From: an uncultured Eubacteriales bacterium
GTDB taxonomy: Bacteria; Bacillota; Clostridia; Oscillospirales; Oscillospiraceae
Assembly: GCA_900317375.1 (NCBI GenBank)
Contig: ONGJ01000004.1
Location: 1 to 53,384, forward strand
DNA length: 53,384 nt
Direction of reading: 5' to 3'
Within the stretch, counting starts at the first letter, position 1. Every line of letters starts with the position of its first letter. The position numbers were made by a program, and so were the translations under genes. Below, in pieces: positions 24,323 through 31,681 of this stretch. The notes beneath the pieces were generated by a model that searched no databases, had not been told where the DNA came from, and saw nothing but the letters and a program-made list of their open reading frames with translations.

Positions 24323-25486
24323 TCAGCGCGATCTGCGTCTGTCCCGGCCGGATCTTCGGTAATAATCCGCCTTGACGGCATACATGGCCAGATCCGATTC
24401 GTGGATCAGCTCTTCCGCGTTGAAGCCGGGGTTGTTTCTCTCCAGGGCAAAGCCGACGGACATGCTCAGCTTCTGTCCGAAGGAGCCCTGCCAGCGCCCG
24501 GCCAGGTATTCCAGCCTGTTGATGACCGCATAGGCGCGGACCGTGTCGGTATCCGGTGAAAGCACGACAAATTCGTCGCCCCCGGTGCGGAAGCACTGCG
24601 CCTGGCTGCCCTTAAACACCTCGGTGATGCATTCCGCCGCCCCTTTGATCAGTTCGTCGCCGGCCTCGTGACCCAGCTCGTCGTTGATCTGCTTGAGGCC
24701 GTTGATGTCGATGGTAAAGGCGCCGTAATCCTCCGGCAGGCGTTCGGACTCGGCATAGATCTTCCGTGCCTGGGAGTAGGCATAGCGGTTGAGCAGGCCG
24801 GTCAGCGGATCCAGCTGCATCTGCAGCGCCTGCCGGGCAATGGTGTCGTCTGAGTCAACCTGGGCAAACTCGGCATAGTGGATGAACATCAGCGCCGCGC
24901 CGATCGTCATGCCAAGATAGGCAGTACGGACGTCCGGGAGCAGCTCCTGCAGCGCGACTGCGGCCAGAACGACCGGCATGACGGCATAAAGGGCCGTGCG
25001 GTTCCGCTGTCTGTGGGACCGTCCGTAAAGCGCAAACTGCAGGATCATCATGGCAAAGATGGCCAGGCACAGCAGGATGTAAACGGGATAGAGCGGCCCG
25101 TGGACATAGCGGTTCTGTGCGTCAATGGTGATCATCCAGTTTCCCGTCAGGGCGATCAGCTGCAGAACGGTGTTGACCGCGAGGATGGCCATCATGGCCT
25201 TCTCCCAGCGGTTGCGGAGACCCATCAGCGCCATCAGGGCGCCGCCTGCCATGGGGGTGAGAATATAATCGGCACACTTGACCGCCCTCAGCAGCCAGTG
25301 CGGGGCAGTCTCCCTGCCGCTGAGCTGGACGCCGATCCACTCTGCCAGCGCGGCCGCCGCCACCAGGGCATAGGTCAGCCAGAGCAGGCGTCTGTCCTCC
25401 TCGGAAAGGTGGCTGTTCATCCGGACAAGAACGGACAGCGCGCCCAGGGAGAGCCAGCAGAGGATCATAATCGATGTATAGTACAA
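24323..25486 (-). CDS. Seven-transmembrane-type diguanylate cyclase (GGDEF)
   Basis: The 387-residue product has a hydrophobic N-terminal half with about seven membrane segments (1-215) and a C-terminal GGDEF domain with DPLTGLLNRYAYSQAR, GQ-type linker features and FRTGGDEFVVLSPD. It should make c-di-GMP. The best start is TTG at 25486 with GAGGAT upstream; an ATG six codons later is an alternative. The site before GGDEF reads KGSQAQCFRT, with no RxxD inhibitory site. Its promoter carries a perfect GTGAC-ATTCT-GTCAC inverted repeat shared with the SH3, zinc-ribbon and thioredoxin genes of this window. Confidence 0.9.
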   Translation of the reverse strand: MYYTSIMILCWLSLGALSVLVRMNSHLSEEDRRLLWLTYALVAAAALAEWIGVQLSGRETAPHWLLRAVKCADYILTPMAGGALMALMGLRNRWEKAMMAILAVNTVLQLIALTGNWMITIDAQNRYVHGPLYPVYILLCLAIFAMMILQFALYGRSHRQRNRTALYAVMPVVLAAVALQELLPDVRTAYLGMTIGAALMFIHYAEFAQVDSDDTIARQALQMQLDPLTGLLNRYAYSQARKIYAESERLPEDYGAFTIDINGLKQINDELGHEAGDELIKGAAECITEVFKGSQAQCFRTGGDEFVVLSPDTDTVRAYAVINRLEYLAGRWQGSFGQKLSMSVGFALERNNPGFNAEELIHESDLAMYAVKADYYRRSGRDRRRSR

Positions 25487-25557
25487 AACAGTATCCTCGC
25501 TCTGTTTTATCTGTTTCTGTCTGCTGCTCCGGCCAGGCCGGAGGCGATTGACGCGAT

Positions 25558-25607
25558 ATTATAATCATCCGAAGGTAAAAATGCAAGGCAGGGTGACAGA
25601 ATGTCAC
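25558..25607 (-). promoter_or_regulatory. Diguanylate cyclase promoter with perfect operator repeat
   Basis: Minus strand: GTGACATTCTGTCAC (25593-25607), then TTGCAT, a 17-bp spacer and TATAAT (25558-25563). Repeat-to-minus-10 distance is 29 bp. The repeat forms the tip of the upstream gene's terminator hairpin, so one DNA segment serves as terminator and putative operator. Confidence 0.75.
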
Positions 25608-25617
25608 CCTGCCTTGC
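25583..25617 (-). terminator. Terminator of the ABC exporter gene, overlapping an operator
   Basis: A perfect 15-bp stem (GCAAGGCAGGGTGAC and complement) with a 5-nt loop, followed by ATTTTTAC on the minus strand, lies 25 bp beyond the exporter stop codon. Confidence 0.85.
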
Positions 25618-25642
25618 GGTTTTCTGCAGGCAGACGGTTCCT

Positions 25643-27478
25643 CTACGGCTTCCCGCTTTCCAGGATCCTGCGGAACTGGGTCTCGTAGAGCTCGCGGTAG
25701 GTGCCGCCCAGGGCGAGCAGCTCTTCGTGGCTGCCCTGCTCGGCAATCACCCCGTCCTTCAGGACCAGGATCCGGTCCGCCTTCAGGACGGTGGACAGGC
25801 GGTGGGCGATGACGATGCTGGTTCTGCCCTCCATCAGGGCTTCCAATGCCTCCTGAATCGCGTTTTCGGTGATGGAGTCCAGCGCCGAGGTTGCCTCGTC
25901 CAGAATCAGGATCTTCGGGTCCTTCAGGATGACGCGGGCAATGCTCAGGCGCTGTTTTTCGCCGCCGGAGAGCTTCAGGCCCCGGTTTCCCACCAGGGTT
26001 TCGTATCCCTCCGGCTGAGAGGCGATGAAGTCGTTCAGGTTGGCGATGAAGCAGGCCGCGTCCAATTCCTCCTGCGTGGCATTCTCTTTGGCATAGAGCA
26101 GGTTCTCGCGGATGCTGCCGTTGAAGAGATAGCTGTCCTGCGTCACCACGCCGATGCAGGAGCGCAGATAGGAGAGGTCAAAGTCGCGCACGTCGGTCCC
26201 GGCGATTTTCACGCTGCCCCGAAGCACGTCATACAGGCGCGGAATCAGATTCACGACCGTCGACTTGCCCGAGCCGCTGGGCCCGACGACGGCGTACATC
26301 TTCCCGGCCGGCACCGTAAAGTCGATATCCTTCAGCAGCGGCTTTTCGGGGTCATAGCTGAAGGCAACATGATCATAGACGATATCGCCGTCCGAGACGT
26401 CCGGCTTTTTTCCGTTCTCGGGCGAGACAATCGGGTTTTCCATGTCAAAGTAGTCAAAGATGCGGGTAAACAGAGCCAGCGACCGGGTGAAGTCCACATG
26501 GATGTTCAGGAGCGACTCCACCGGCCGGTAGAGCCGGTTGACCAGCGAGACCGTCGCCGTGACGGTGCCGACGGTCAGCCCGGGATCTGCGTGCCGGATG
26601 ATGATCCATCCGCCGGCAAAGTAGATCAGCAGCGGTCCCAGCTGGGTAAACAGGCCCATCACCACCCGGAACCAGCGGCCGCTCTGCTGCTCTTTCAGGT
26701 TCAGGCGGGTGACCTCTTCGTTGACCTTGACAAAGCGCTCGTATTCGCGCTTCTCGCGGGTAAAGAGCTTCACCAGCAGGGAACCGGAGACCGACAGAGT
26801 CTCGTTGATGAGCTGGTTCATCTCATCGCTCTTCGCCTGGCTGTCCTTCAGCAGCTGATAGCGCTTTTTCCCGACCCGCTTCGTCGGCAGGATCAGCAGC
26901 GGCAGCACCACAATGCCCACCAGCGCCAGCTGCCAGCTCATCGTAAACAGAGCCACCAGTGTCGTGACCACCGTCGCGATGTTTGACACAATGCTGCTCA
27001 TCGTGCCGGAGATGACCGAGCTCACACCGCTGATGTCGGTGTTCATGCGGGTGATGATGTCGCCCTGTTTCTCCGAGGTGAAGAAGGCATGGGGCATGTG
27101 CTGCAGATGGTCGTACATCTGGTTTTTCATGTCAAAGATGATCCGCTGCGAGATCCAGGCGTTGATGTAGCTCTCCAGCACCGAGATCACCTGGGAGGCC
27201 GACAGCGTGACAAAGGCCAGGACCAGCAGACGGATCAGCAGGGCCATGTTCTTCCCCACCAGGGCCTCGTCGACGATGCGGCCGGTGATGATGCTGGGCA
27301 GCAGGCCCAGCACCGCCGAAACCAGGATCGTCACGAAAACCAGCAGGAGCTGGAGCCAGTACGGCCGGAGATAGGACAGGATCCGCCGGACCAGGGCACT
27401 GCTGAAGGTCGGCAGGTTTTTCTTTTCCTCTTCCGTCAGGAACCCCCTGGGGCCCAGACCGTGTACGGGAGGCGGCAT
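25643..27478 (-). CDS. ABC exporter, fused membrane and ATPase domains
   Basis: The 611-residue half-transporter has six membrane segments (about 35-330) and an ATPase domain (about 365-605). The ATPase has Walker A VGPSGSGKST, Q-loop VTQDSYLF, signature LSGGEKQRLS, Walker B ILILDEATSALD and H-loop IAHRLST. It resembles MsbA/LmrA-type lipid or multidrug exporters. No C39 peptidase domain precedes the membrane part, so it is not by itself a double-glycine leader processing exporter. It would function as a homodimer or pair with another half-transporter. Upstream sequence shows only a weak ribosome site. Confidence 0.92.
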   Translation of the reverse strand: MPPPVHGLGPRGFLTEEEKKNLPTFSSALVRRILSYLRPYWLQLLLVFVTILVSAVLGLLPSIITGRIVDEALVGKNMALLIRLLVLAFVTLSASQVISVLESYINAWISQRIIFDMKNQMYDHLQHMPHAFFTSEKQGDIITRMNTDISGVSSVISGTMSSIVSNIATVVTTLVALFTMSWQLALVGIVVLPLLILPTKRVGKKRYQLLKDSQAKSDEMNQLINETLSVSGSLLVKLFTREKREYERFVKVNEEVTRLNLKEQQSGRWFRVVMGLFTQLGPLLIYFAGGWIIIRHADPGLTVGTVTATVSLVNRLYRPVESLLNIHVDFTRSLALFTRIFDYFDMENPIVSPENGKKPDVSDGDIVYDHVAFSYDPEKPLLKDIDFTVPAGKMYAVVGPSGSGKSTVVNLIPRLYDVLRGSVKIAGTDVRDFDLSYLRSCIGVVTQDSYLFNGSIRENLLYAKENATQEELDAACFIANLNDFIASQPEGYETLVGNRGLKLSGGEKQRLSIARVILKDPKILILDEATSALDSITENAIQEALEALMEGRTSIVIAHRLSTVLKADRILVLKDGVIAEQGSHEELLALGGTYRELYETQFRRILESGKP

Positions 27479-27601
27479 TTTCCCACAGCCTTTCTGTCTG
27501 AAACTGGCTCCATTTTATGGGAAAACGCGCTTCAAATCAAGCAGAAGCTGTGAACGGATGCCGTGCCCGGGTCCTTTTGGGAATTTTGTATTATTTACCG
27601 A

Positions 27602-27630
27602 TTGACGGAAGCATGCAGATTCGTTATACT
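27602..27630 (+). promoter_or_regulatory. Promoter for glgP
   Basis: TTGACG, a 17-bp spacer and TATACT on the + strand, ending 44 bp before the ATG at 27674. Confidence 0.7.
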
Positions 27631-27673
27631 TACCGCGTTATTCTGTATATTTCTCTTAGGGAGGTTACTTCAT

Positions 27674-30076
27674 ATGCTTGGTCAGATTTCCCGCGACGAA
27701 ATGCGCAGCGCCATTGCCGACAAGCTGAGCGCGCATTTCAGTGTTTCGCCCGACCACGCCACCGAGACGCAGGTTTTTCAGGCCTCGGCCATCGTCATCC
27801 GTGAGGTGATGAGCCGCTTCCTGGCCGTAGAAGATCCGCACCGGAAGGAGAAGGAAGTCCACTATATGTCCATGGAGTTTCTCATCGGCCGCAGCCTGAT
27901 GAAGAACGCCTTCAACCTCGGGATCGGTGATGCCCTGGTCGGCGCCCTGGAGGATCTCGGCTTCAGCGCTGCCGATATCTTTGAGGCGGAGCCGGATGCC
28001 GGGCTCGGAAACGGCGGTCTGGGCAGACTGGCCGCCTGCTACATGGACAGCATGGCTTCCCTCGGCATGGAGGGGGTCGGTTATTCCATCTGCTATGAGC
28101 TGGGCATTTTCAAGCAGCAGTTCCGGGACGGCAAGCAGACCGAGGTCGCCGACAACTGGCGCAGCGCGGCCGAGAGCTGGCTGATCCCCCGTTACGAGGA
28201 TATGGTCGAGGTCCGTTTCGGCGGGCAGATCGCCCAGCACTGGGACAACCACGGCCGCTACACCGCCGAGCACACCGGCTATACCTCCGTCCTGGCCGTG
28301 CCCCGCGACATGCTGATTGCCGGCTACGGCGAGAACAACGTCAACACCCTGCGTCTGTGGGATGCCAAGAGCCCGAACTCGCTGGACATGTACCTGTTCT
28401 CGGAGGGCGAATATGTCAAAAGTCTGGAACAGCGCACCATGGCAGAGGTCATCACCAAGGTGCTCTACCCCGCGGACGACCACATCGAGGGCAAGACCCT
28501 GCGTCTGAAGCAGCAGTATTTCTTCGTTTCGGCCAGCGCCCAGGACATCGTGCGCAAGCATATCCGCCTATGGGGCGATATCCGCAGTTTTCCCAAACAC
28601 CACATCATCCAGATCAACGACACCCACCCCACCATGATCATTCCCGAGCTGATGCGCATCTTCATGGACGTGCACGGCCTCGGCTGGGATGATGCCTGGG
28701 ATCTGGTCCGCAACAGCGTCGCCTATACCAACCACACCGTCATGTCCGAGGCCCTGGAAAAGTGGCCGCAGGACCTGGTTCAGCAGCTGCTGCCCCGCCT
28801 GTGGGAGATCATGTGCGAAATCAACCGCCGCTGGTGCGACTATCTGGTCCAGTCCTTCGGCTGGGACGAGCGCGTCGGCCGGAACCTGATCATCCGCGAC
28901 GGTCAGGTTCACATGGCGAACCTCTGCCTCTCCGCCTGCCGCATGGTCAACGGCGTTTCCCGTCTGCACGGCGAGATTCTCCGCAGCGATCTGTTCAAGG
29001 ACATCTGCTCGCTGCGTCCGGAGCGTTTTACCTATGTCACCAACGGCATCGACCATCGCCGGTGGCTTGCTCAGGTGAACCCGGGCCTGCACGGGCTGAT
29101 CTGTGAGCTTCTGGGCGGGGATGAGTACCTCACCAATGCCGACGCGCTGTCGGGTCTGCGCGCCTTTGAGACCGACCCCGAGGTCCTGCACCGCATCAAT
29201 GCCATCAAGCGGGAAAACCGCGCAAAGTTCACGCGTTTCCTGGCGTATAACCGCAGTGACATCGTCATCAACCCCGACGCCATGATGGATGTGCAGATCA
29301 AGCGTCTGCATGAATACAAGCGCCAGCTTCTGTGCGCCATGAGCATCGCGAGCCTGCAGATGAAGCTGCACGACAACCCCAATATGGATTTTGTCCCCCG
29401 CAGCTTTATCTTCGGCGCCAAGGCGGCCGCAGGCTACTACGTCGCCAAGCGCATCATCGAGCTTCTGCTCTCCATGCAGCGGGATATCAACGGCGACCCC
29501 GTCTGCAAGGACCGTCTGCAGATCTGCTTTGTGGAGAACTACCGCGTCTCGGCCGCCGAGGCTATTGTCCCGGCCGCTGACGTCTCGGAACAGATTTCCA
29601 CCGCCGGCAAGGAGGCATCCGGTACCGGCTGCATGAAGCTGATGATGAACGGGGCCGTGACCATCGGCACGCTGGACGGTGCCAATGTCGAAATGTACGA
29701 ACGTCTCGGCGACGAGAACATGTTCCTCTTCGGCCTGCATACCGACGAGATCGAATCCTGGCGGCACAACGGCTATGACCCGGCCTCCATCGCCAACAAC
29801 GACCCGGAGATCACGCGCATCATGCAGCGCTTCAGCCAGGGCTTCTCGGACGGCAAGAGCTATTCCGACCTGGTCTCCGGCCTCCTGTACGGCGGCGACC
29901 CCTATATGCTGATCGCCGACTACCGCGCCTATGCCGAGTGCCGGGACTGTCTCTACACCCGCATCTCGGATGAGAGCGAGCGCGCCCGTCTGGCGCTGGT
30001 GAACACCGCGGAAAGCGGCTTCTTCGCCGCCGACCGCGCCGTCCGCGAGTACGCCGAGCGCATCTGGAACCTGTAA
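27674..30076 (+). CDS. glgP: Glycogen/maltodextrin phosphorylase
   Basis: The 800-residue enzyme has the N-terminal catalytic motif YMSMEFLIGRSL, the EAEPDAGLGNGGLGRLAACY segment, and the PLP-binding lysine in EASGTGCMKLMMNGAVTIG near residue 655. The length matches bacterial glycogen phosphorylases. It releases glucose-1-phosphate from alpha-1,4-glucans with inorganic phosphate. The ATG at 27674 is chosen because AGGGAGGT lies about 9 bases upstream; the frame open before it has no ribosome site. It stands alone with a clear promoter and terminator. The usual SGTGNMKFM motif here reads SGTGCMKLM. Confidence 0.96.
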   Translation: MLGQISRDEMRSAIADKLSAHFSVSPDHATETQVFQASAIVIREVMSRFLAVEDPHRKEKEVHYMSMEFLIGRSLMKNAFNLGIGDALVGALEDLGFSAADIFEAEPDAGLGNGGLGRLAACYMDSMASLGMEGVGYSICYELGIFKQQFRDGKQTEVADNWRSAAESWLIPRYEDMVEVRFGGQIAQHWDNHGRYTAEHTGYTSVLAVPRDMLIAGYGENNVNTLRLWDAKSPNSLDMYLFSEGEYVKSLEQRTMAEVITKVLYPADDHIEGKTLRLKQQYFFVSASAQDIVRKHIRLWGDIRSFPKHHIIQINDTHPTMIIPELMRIFMDVHGLGWDDAWDLVRNSVAYTNHTVMSEALEKWPQDLVQQLLPRLWEIMCEINRRWCDYLVQSFGWDERVGRNLIIRDGQVHMANLCLSACRMVNGVSRLHGEILRSDLFKDICSLRPERFTYVTNGIDHRRWLAQVNPGLHGLICELLGGDEYLTNADALSGLRAFETDPEVLHRINAIKRENRAKFTRFLAYNRSDIVINPDAMMDVQIKRLHEYKRQLLCAMSIASLQMKLHDNPNMDFVPRSFIFGAKAAAGYYVAKRIIELLLSMQRDINGDPVCKDRLQICFVENYRVSAAEAIVPAADVSEQISTAGKEASGTGCMKLMMNGAVTIGTLDGANVEMYERLGDENMFLFGLHTDEIESWRHNGYDPASIANNDPEITRIMQRFSQGFSDGKSYSDLVSGLLYGGDPYMLIADYRAYAECRDCLYTRISDESERARLALVNTAESGFFAADRAVREYAERIWNL

Positions 30077-30083
30077 ACAGCGC

Positions 30084-30113
30084 ATTGCCTTCCTGCCGCG
30101 GCAGGAAGGCAAT
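30084..30113 (+). terminator. Terminator of glgP
   Basis: A perfect 14-bp stem (ATTGCCTTCCTGCC and complement) with a 2-nt loop followed by TTTTATA, 8 bp after the stop codon. Confidence 0.9.
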
Positions 30114-30171
30114 TTTTATATCCGGTCTGGGCAACCCGTTTCTCTGCCCTTGACCTGAGAGGATGTGTCCT

Positions 30172-30996
30172 GTGTATAGGAAGAAATTCAGCCTGGGTGT
30201 CTGCCAGCTGCGGACAGAGACCGACTATGAGGCCACCATGGAGAAGGCCGCCGCCATGATCCGCGAGGCGGCTTCGGCCGGGGCCGATGTGCTTGTCCTG
30301 CCCGAGATGTTCCCGTGCCCTTATGCGACAGATTACTTTCATGCGTTCGCATCCCGCGGTCATGAAGAGACCTGCCGCAGGCTTTCCTCCTGGGCGGGGG
30401 AGAACCGGCTGCTCCTGGTCGGCGGTTCGGTCCCGGAGGTCGACGGGGACCGGCTCTACAACAGCTGCTTTGTCTACGGACCTGACGGCGGGCTTCTCGC
30501 GCGGCACCGAAAGGTCCACCTGTTCGACGTGGATCTGCCGGGCATGTGCTTTCATGAGTCGCACACCTTTACGCCGGGCTCGGAAATCACGGTTTTTGAC
30601 ACGCCTTACGGGCGGATGGGCGTCGCCGTCTGTTTCGATGTCCGCTTTCCCGAGATGTTTCGGGCCATGGCCCGGCGCGGATGTGAGCTGATCTGCCTGC
30701 CCGCGCAGTTCAACATGACGACGGGGCCTGCCCACTGGGAGGCGACCATGCGCATGCGGGCCGTCGACAACGAGCTGTTCTTTGTCGCCGCCGCGGCCGC
30801 CCGGTATGAGGGCTTTTCCTATGAATGCTGGGGCCATTCCCTGATCCTGGACCCCTTCGGAAGCAAGCTGGCCGAGGCAGACGAAACCGAGCAGCTGATC
30901 CTGGCCGAGCTGGACCTGAACCGGATCGACGAAGTCCGTGCCCAGCTTCCGACCTTCCTGCATCTGCGGGAGGATCTGTACACGGTGGCCGACTGA
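30172..30996 (+). CDS. Nitrilase-family carbon-nitrogen hydrolase (omega-amidase-like)
   Basis: The 274-residue protein shows the Glu-Lys-Cys triad of the nitrilase superfamily: VLPEMFPCPY (Glu), RHRKVHLFDVDLPG (Lys) and GVAVCFDVRFPEMFR (Cys). The last motif and the FDVD segment match omega-amidase/NIT2-type enzymes, which hydrolyse 2-oxoglutaramate or 2-oxosuccinamate. The GTG at 30172 is preferred because GAGAGG lies 9 bases upstream; the ATG at 30163 abuts that ribosome site. A possible role is cleaning up transamination by-products. It is monocistronic, with a terminator at 31014-31049. Confidence 0.9.
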   Translation: MYRKKFSLGVCQLRTETDYEATMEKAAAMIREAASAGADVLVLPEMFPCPYATDYFHAFASRGHEETCRRLSSWAGENRLLLVGGSVPEVDGDRLYNSCFVYGPDGGLLARHRKVHLFDVDLPGMCFHESHTFTPGSEITVFDTPYGRMGVAVCFDVRFPEMFRAMARRGCELICLPAQFNMTTGPAHWEATMRMRAVDNELFFVAAAAARYEGFSYECWGHSLILDPFGSKLAEADETEQLILAELDLNRIDEVRAQLPTFLHLREDLYTVAD

Positions 30997-31013
30997 ACAG
31001 GCAGAGACAGCGA

Positions 31014-31049
31014 GGAGCTGCAGCAAAATGGAAGATTTTGCGCAGCTCC
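31014..31049 (+). terminator. Terminator of the nitrilase-family gene
   Basis: An imperfect stem of about 15 bp (GGAGCTGcaGCAAAAT pairing with ATTTTGCgCAGCTCC) is followed by TTTTCTGC, 17 bp past the stop. Confidence 0.8.
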
Positions 31050-31115
31050 TTTTCTGCATCCGGCTTGCTTAAATCCATCTCCTCTGCAATTCGATCCCGC
31101 TTGTTTTTACCACAA

Positions 31116-31159
31116 ACAAGAAGCCGAGGCCACCCTTTTGGGTCGTCTCGACTTCTTGT
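31116..31159 (+). terminator. Second hairpin with T tract in the intergenic region
   Basis: ACAAGAAG...CGAG...ACCC pairs imperfectly with GGGT...CTCG...CTTCTTGT around a TTTT loop, followed by TCTTTTCGG. It is a likely backup or formerly used terminator; no gene of its own is apparent. Confidence 0.55.
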
Positions 31160-31192
31160 TCTTTTCGGGCTGTTTTGCTGCAGCCCCTCGGC

Positions 31193-31329
31193 ACCTCTTG
31201 CTCAGCGCAGGATGGTGGGATAGATGGTCAGCTTCTGTTCTTCTGAAAAGAGCAATCCCCCCGCCGAAAGGCGGGGGGTTCGATACCTCTTGCTCAGCGC
31301 AGGATGGTGGGATAGATGGTCAGCTTCTG
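31193..31329. repeat. 45-bp direct repeat duplicating the 3' end of the LysM gene
   Basis: Identical 45-bp copies at 31193-31237 and 31285-31329, period 92 bp. The right copy contains the stop and last codons of the LysM peptide gene (reading ...TIYPTILR-stop); the left copy lies beyond the gene's terminator hairpin. It looks like a recent tandem duplication or a trace of a lost second peptide gene. Confidence 0.95.
31257..31278 (-). terminator. Hairpin terminator of the LysM peptide gene
   Basis: CCCCCCGCC and GGCGGGGGG form a 9-bp stem with a GAAA-type loop, 16 bp past the stop. On the minus strand ATTGCTCTTTT follows. It closely resembles the hairpin behind the SH3 peptide gene. Confidence 0.75.
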
Positions 31330-31545
31330 GTTGATGTAGATGAGGTCGGGGTTCTTGATGTTGTTCCACTGGCAGATCTGCTGTACCGTGACACCGAAGC
31401 GGATCGCGATGCCCGAGAGGACGTCGCCGCCGACGACCGTGTAAACGATGTACTGACCGTAGTTCACATAGGAACCCTTCGCGTACTGCTGCCAGGGGCC
31501 ATAGCCGCCGGAAACTTCGTTGAGTTCTTTTTCGTTGAGTGCCAT
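31294..31545 (-). CDS. Double-glycine-leader peptide with LysM domain
   Basis: The 83-residue protein begins at the ATG at 31545 (MALNEKEL), with AAGGAG upstream; the longer reading from 31566 overlaps that site. Residues 1-14 form a bacteriocin-type leader, [12 protein letters not shown], nearly matching the leader of the SH3 protein at 19.7 kb. The 69-residue mature part contains one LysM domain ([18 protein letters not shown], then the [15 protein letters not shown] region), a peptidoglycan-binding fold. Family knowledge predicts cleavage after GG and export by a C39-type ABC transporter, which is not in this window. It may be a wall-anchored effector, signal or structural peptide; function is unknown. 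Confidence 0.82.
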   Translation of the reverse strand: MALNEKELNEVSGGYGPWQQYAKGSYVNYGQYIVYTVVGGDVLSGIAIRFGVTVQQICQWNNIKNPDLIYINQKLTIYPTILR

Positions 31546-31609
31546 TTTTCTTTTCTCCTTTTTCATTTAATTATTTTTATTTTTTCCTGTTTTTTGCTTT
31601 CGTGAGTTC

Positions 31610-31643
31610 ATTGTAGCACAGCTTCTGTCACAGAAGTGTCACA
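31610..31643 (-). promoter_or_regulatory. LysM gene promoter with CTTCTGTGA element
   Basis: Minus strand: TGTGACACTTCTGTGACA, then an extended -10 TGC-TACAAT (31610-31615). From the first TGTG to the end of the -10 is 34 bp, exactly as in the proximal SH3 promoter. The region also contains CTTCTG-TCA-CAGAAG, a perfect palindrome. No consensus -35 is present. Confidence 0.65.
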
Positions 31644-31681
31644 TACCGTATGCACGAGCAAATAAACTTTTCTATTCAGTC

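Noticed and set aside
25643-27478. ABC exporter considered as the processing exporter for the double-glycine peptides
   Set aside because: Its N-terminus lacks the cysteine peptidase (C39) domain that cuts GG leaders, and it is separated from both peptide genes. It is kept as a general exporter.
31138-31605. A long + strand frame opposite the LysM peptide gene
   Set aside because: It is antisense to the LysM gene, runs through the terminator hairpins and has no start signals.
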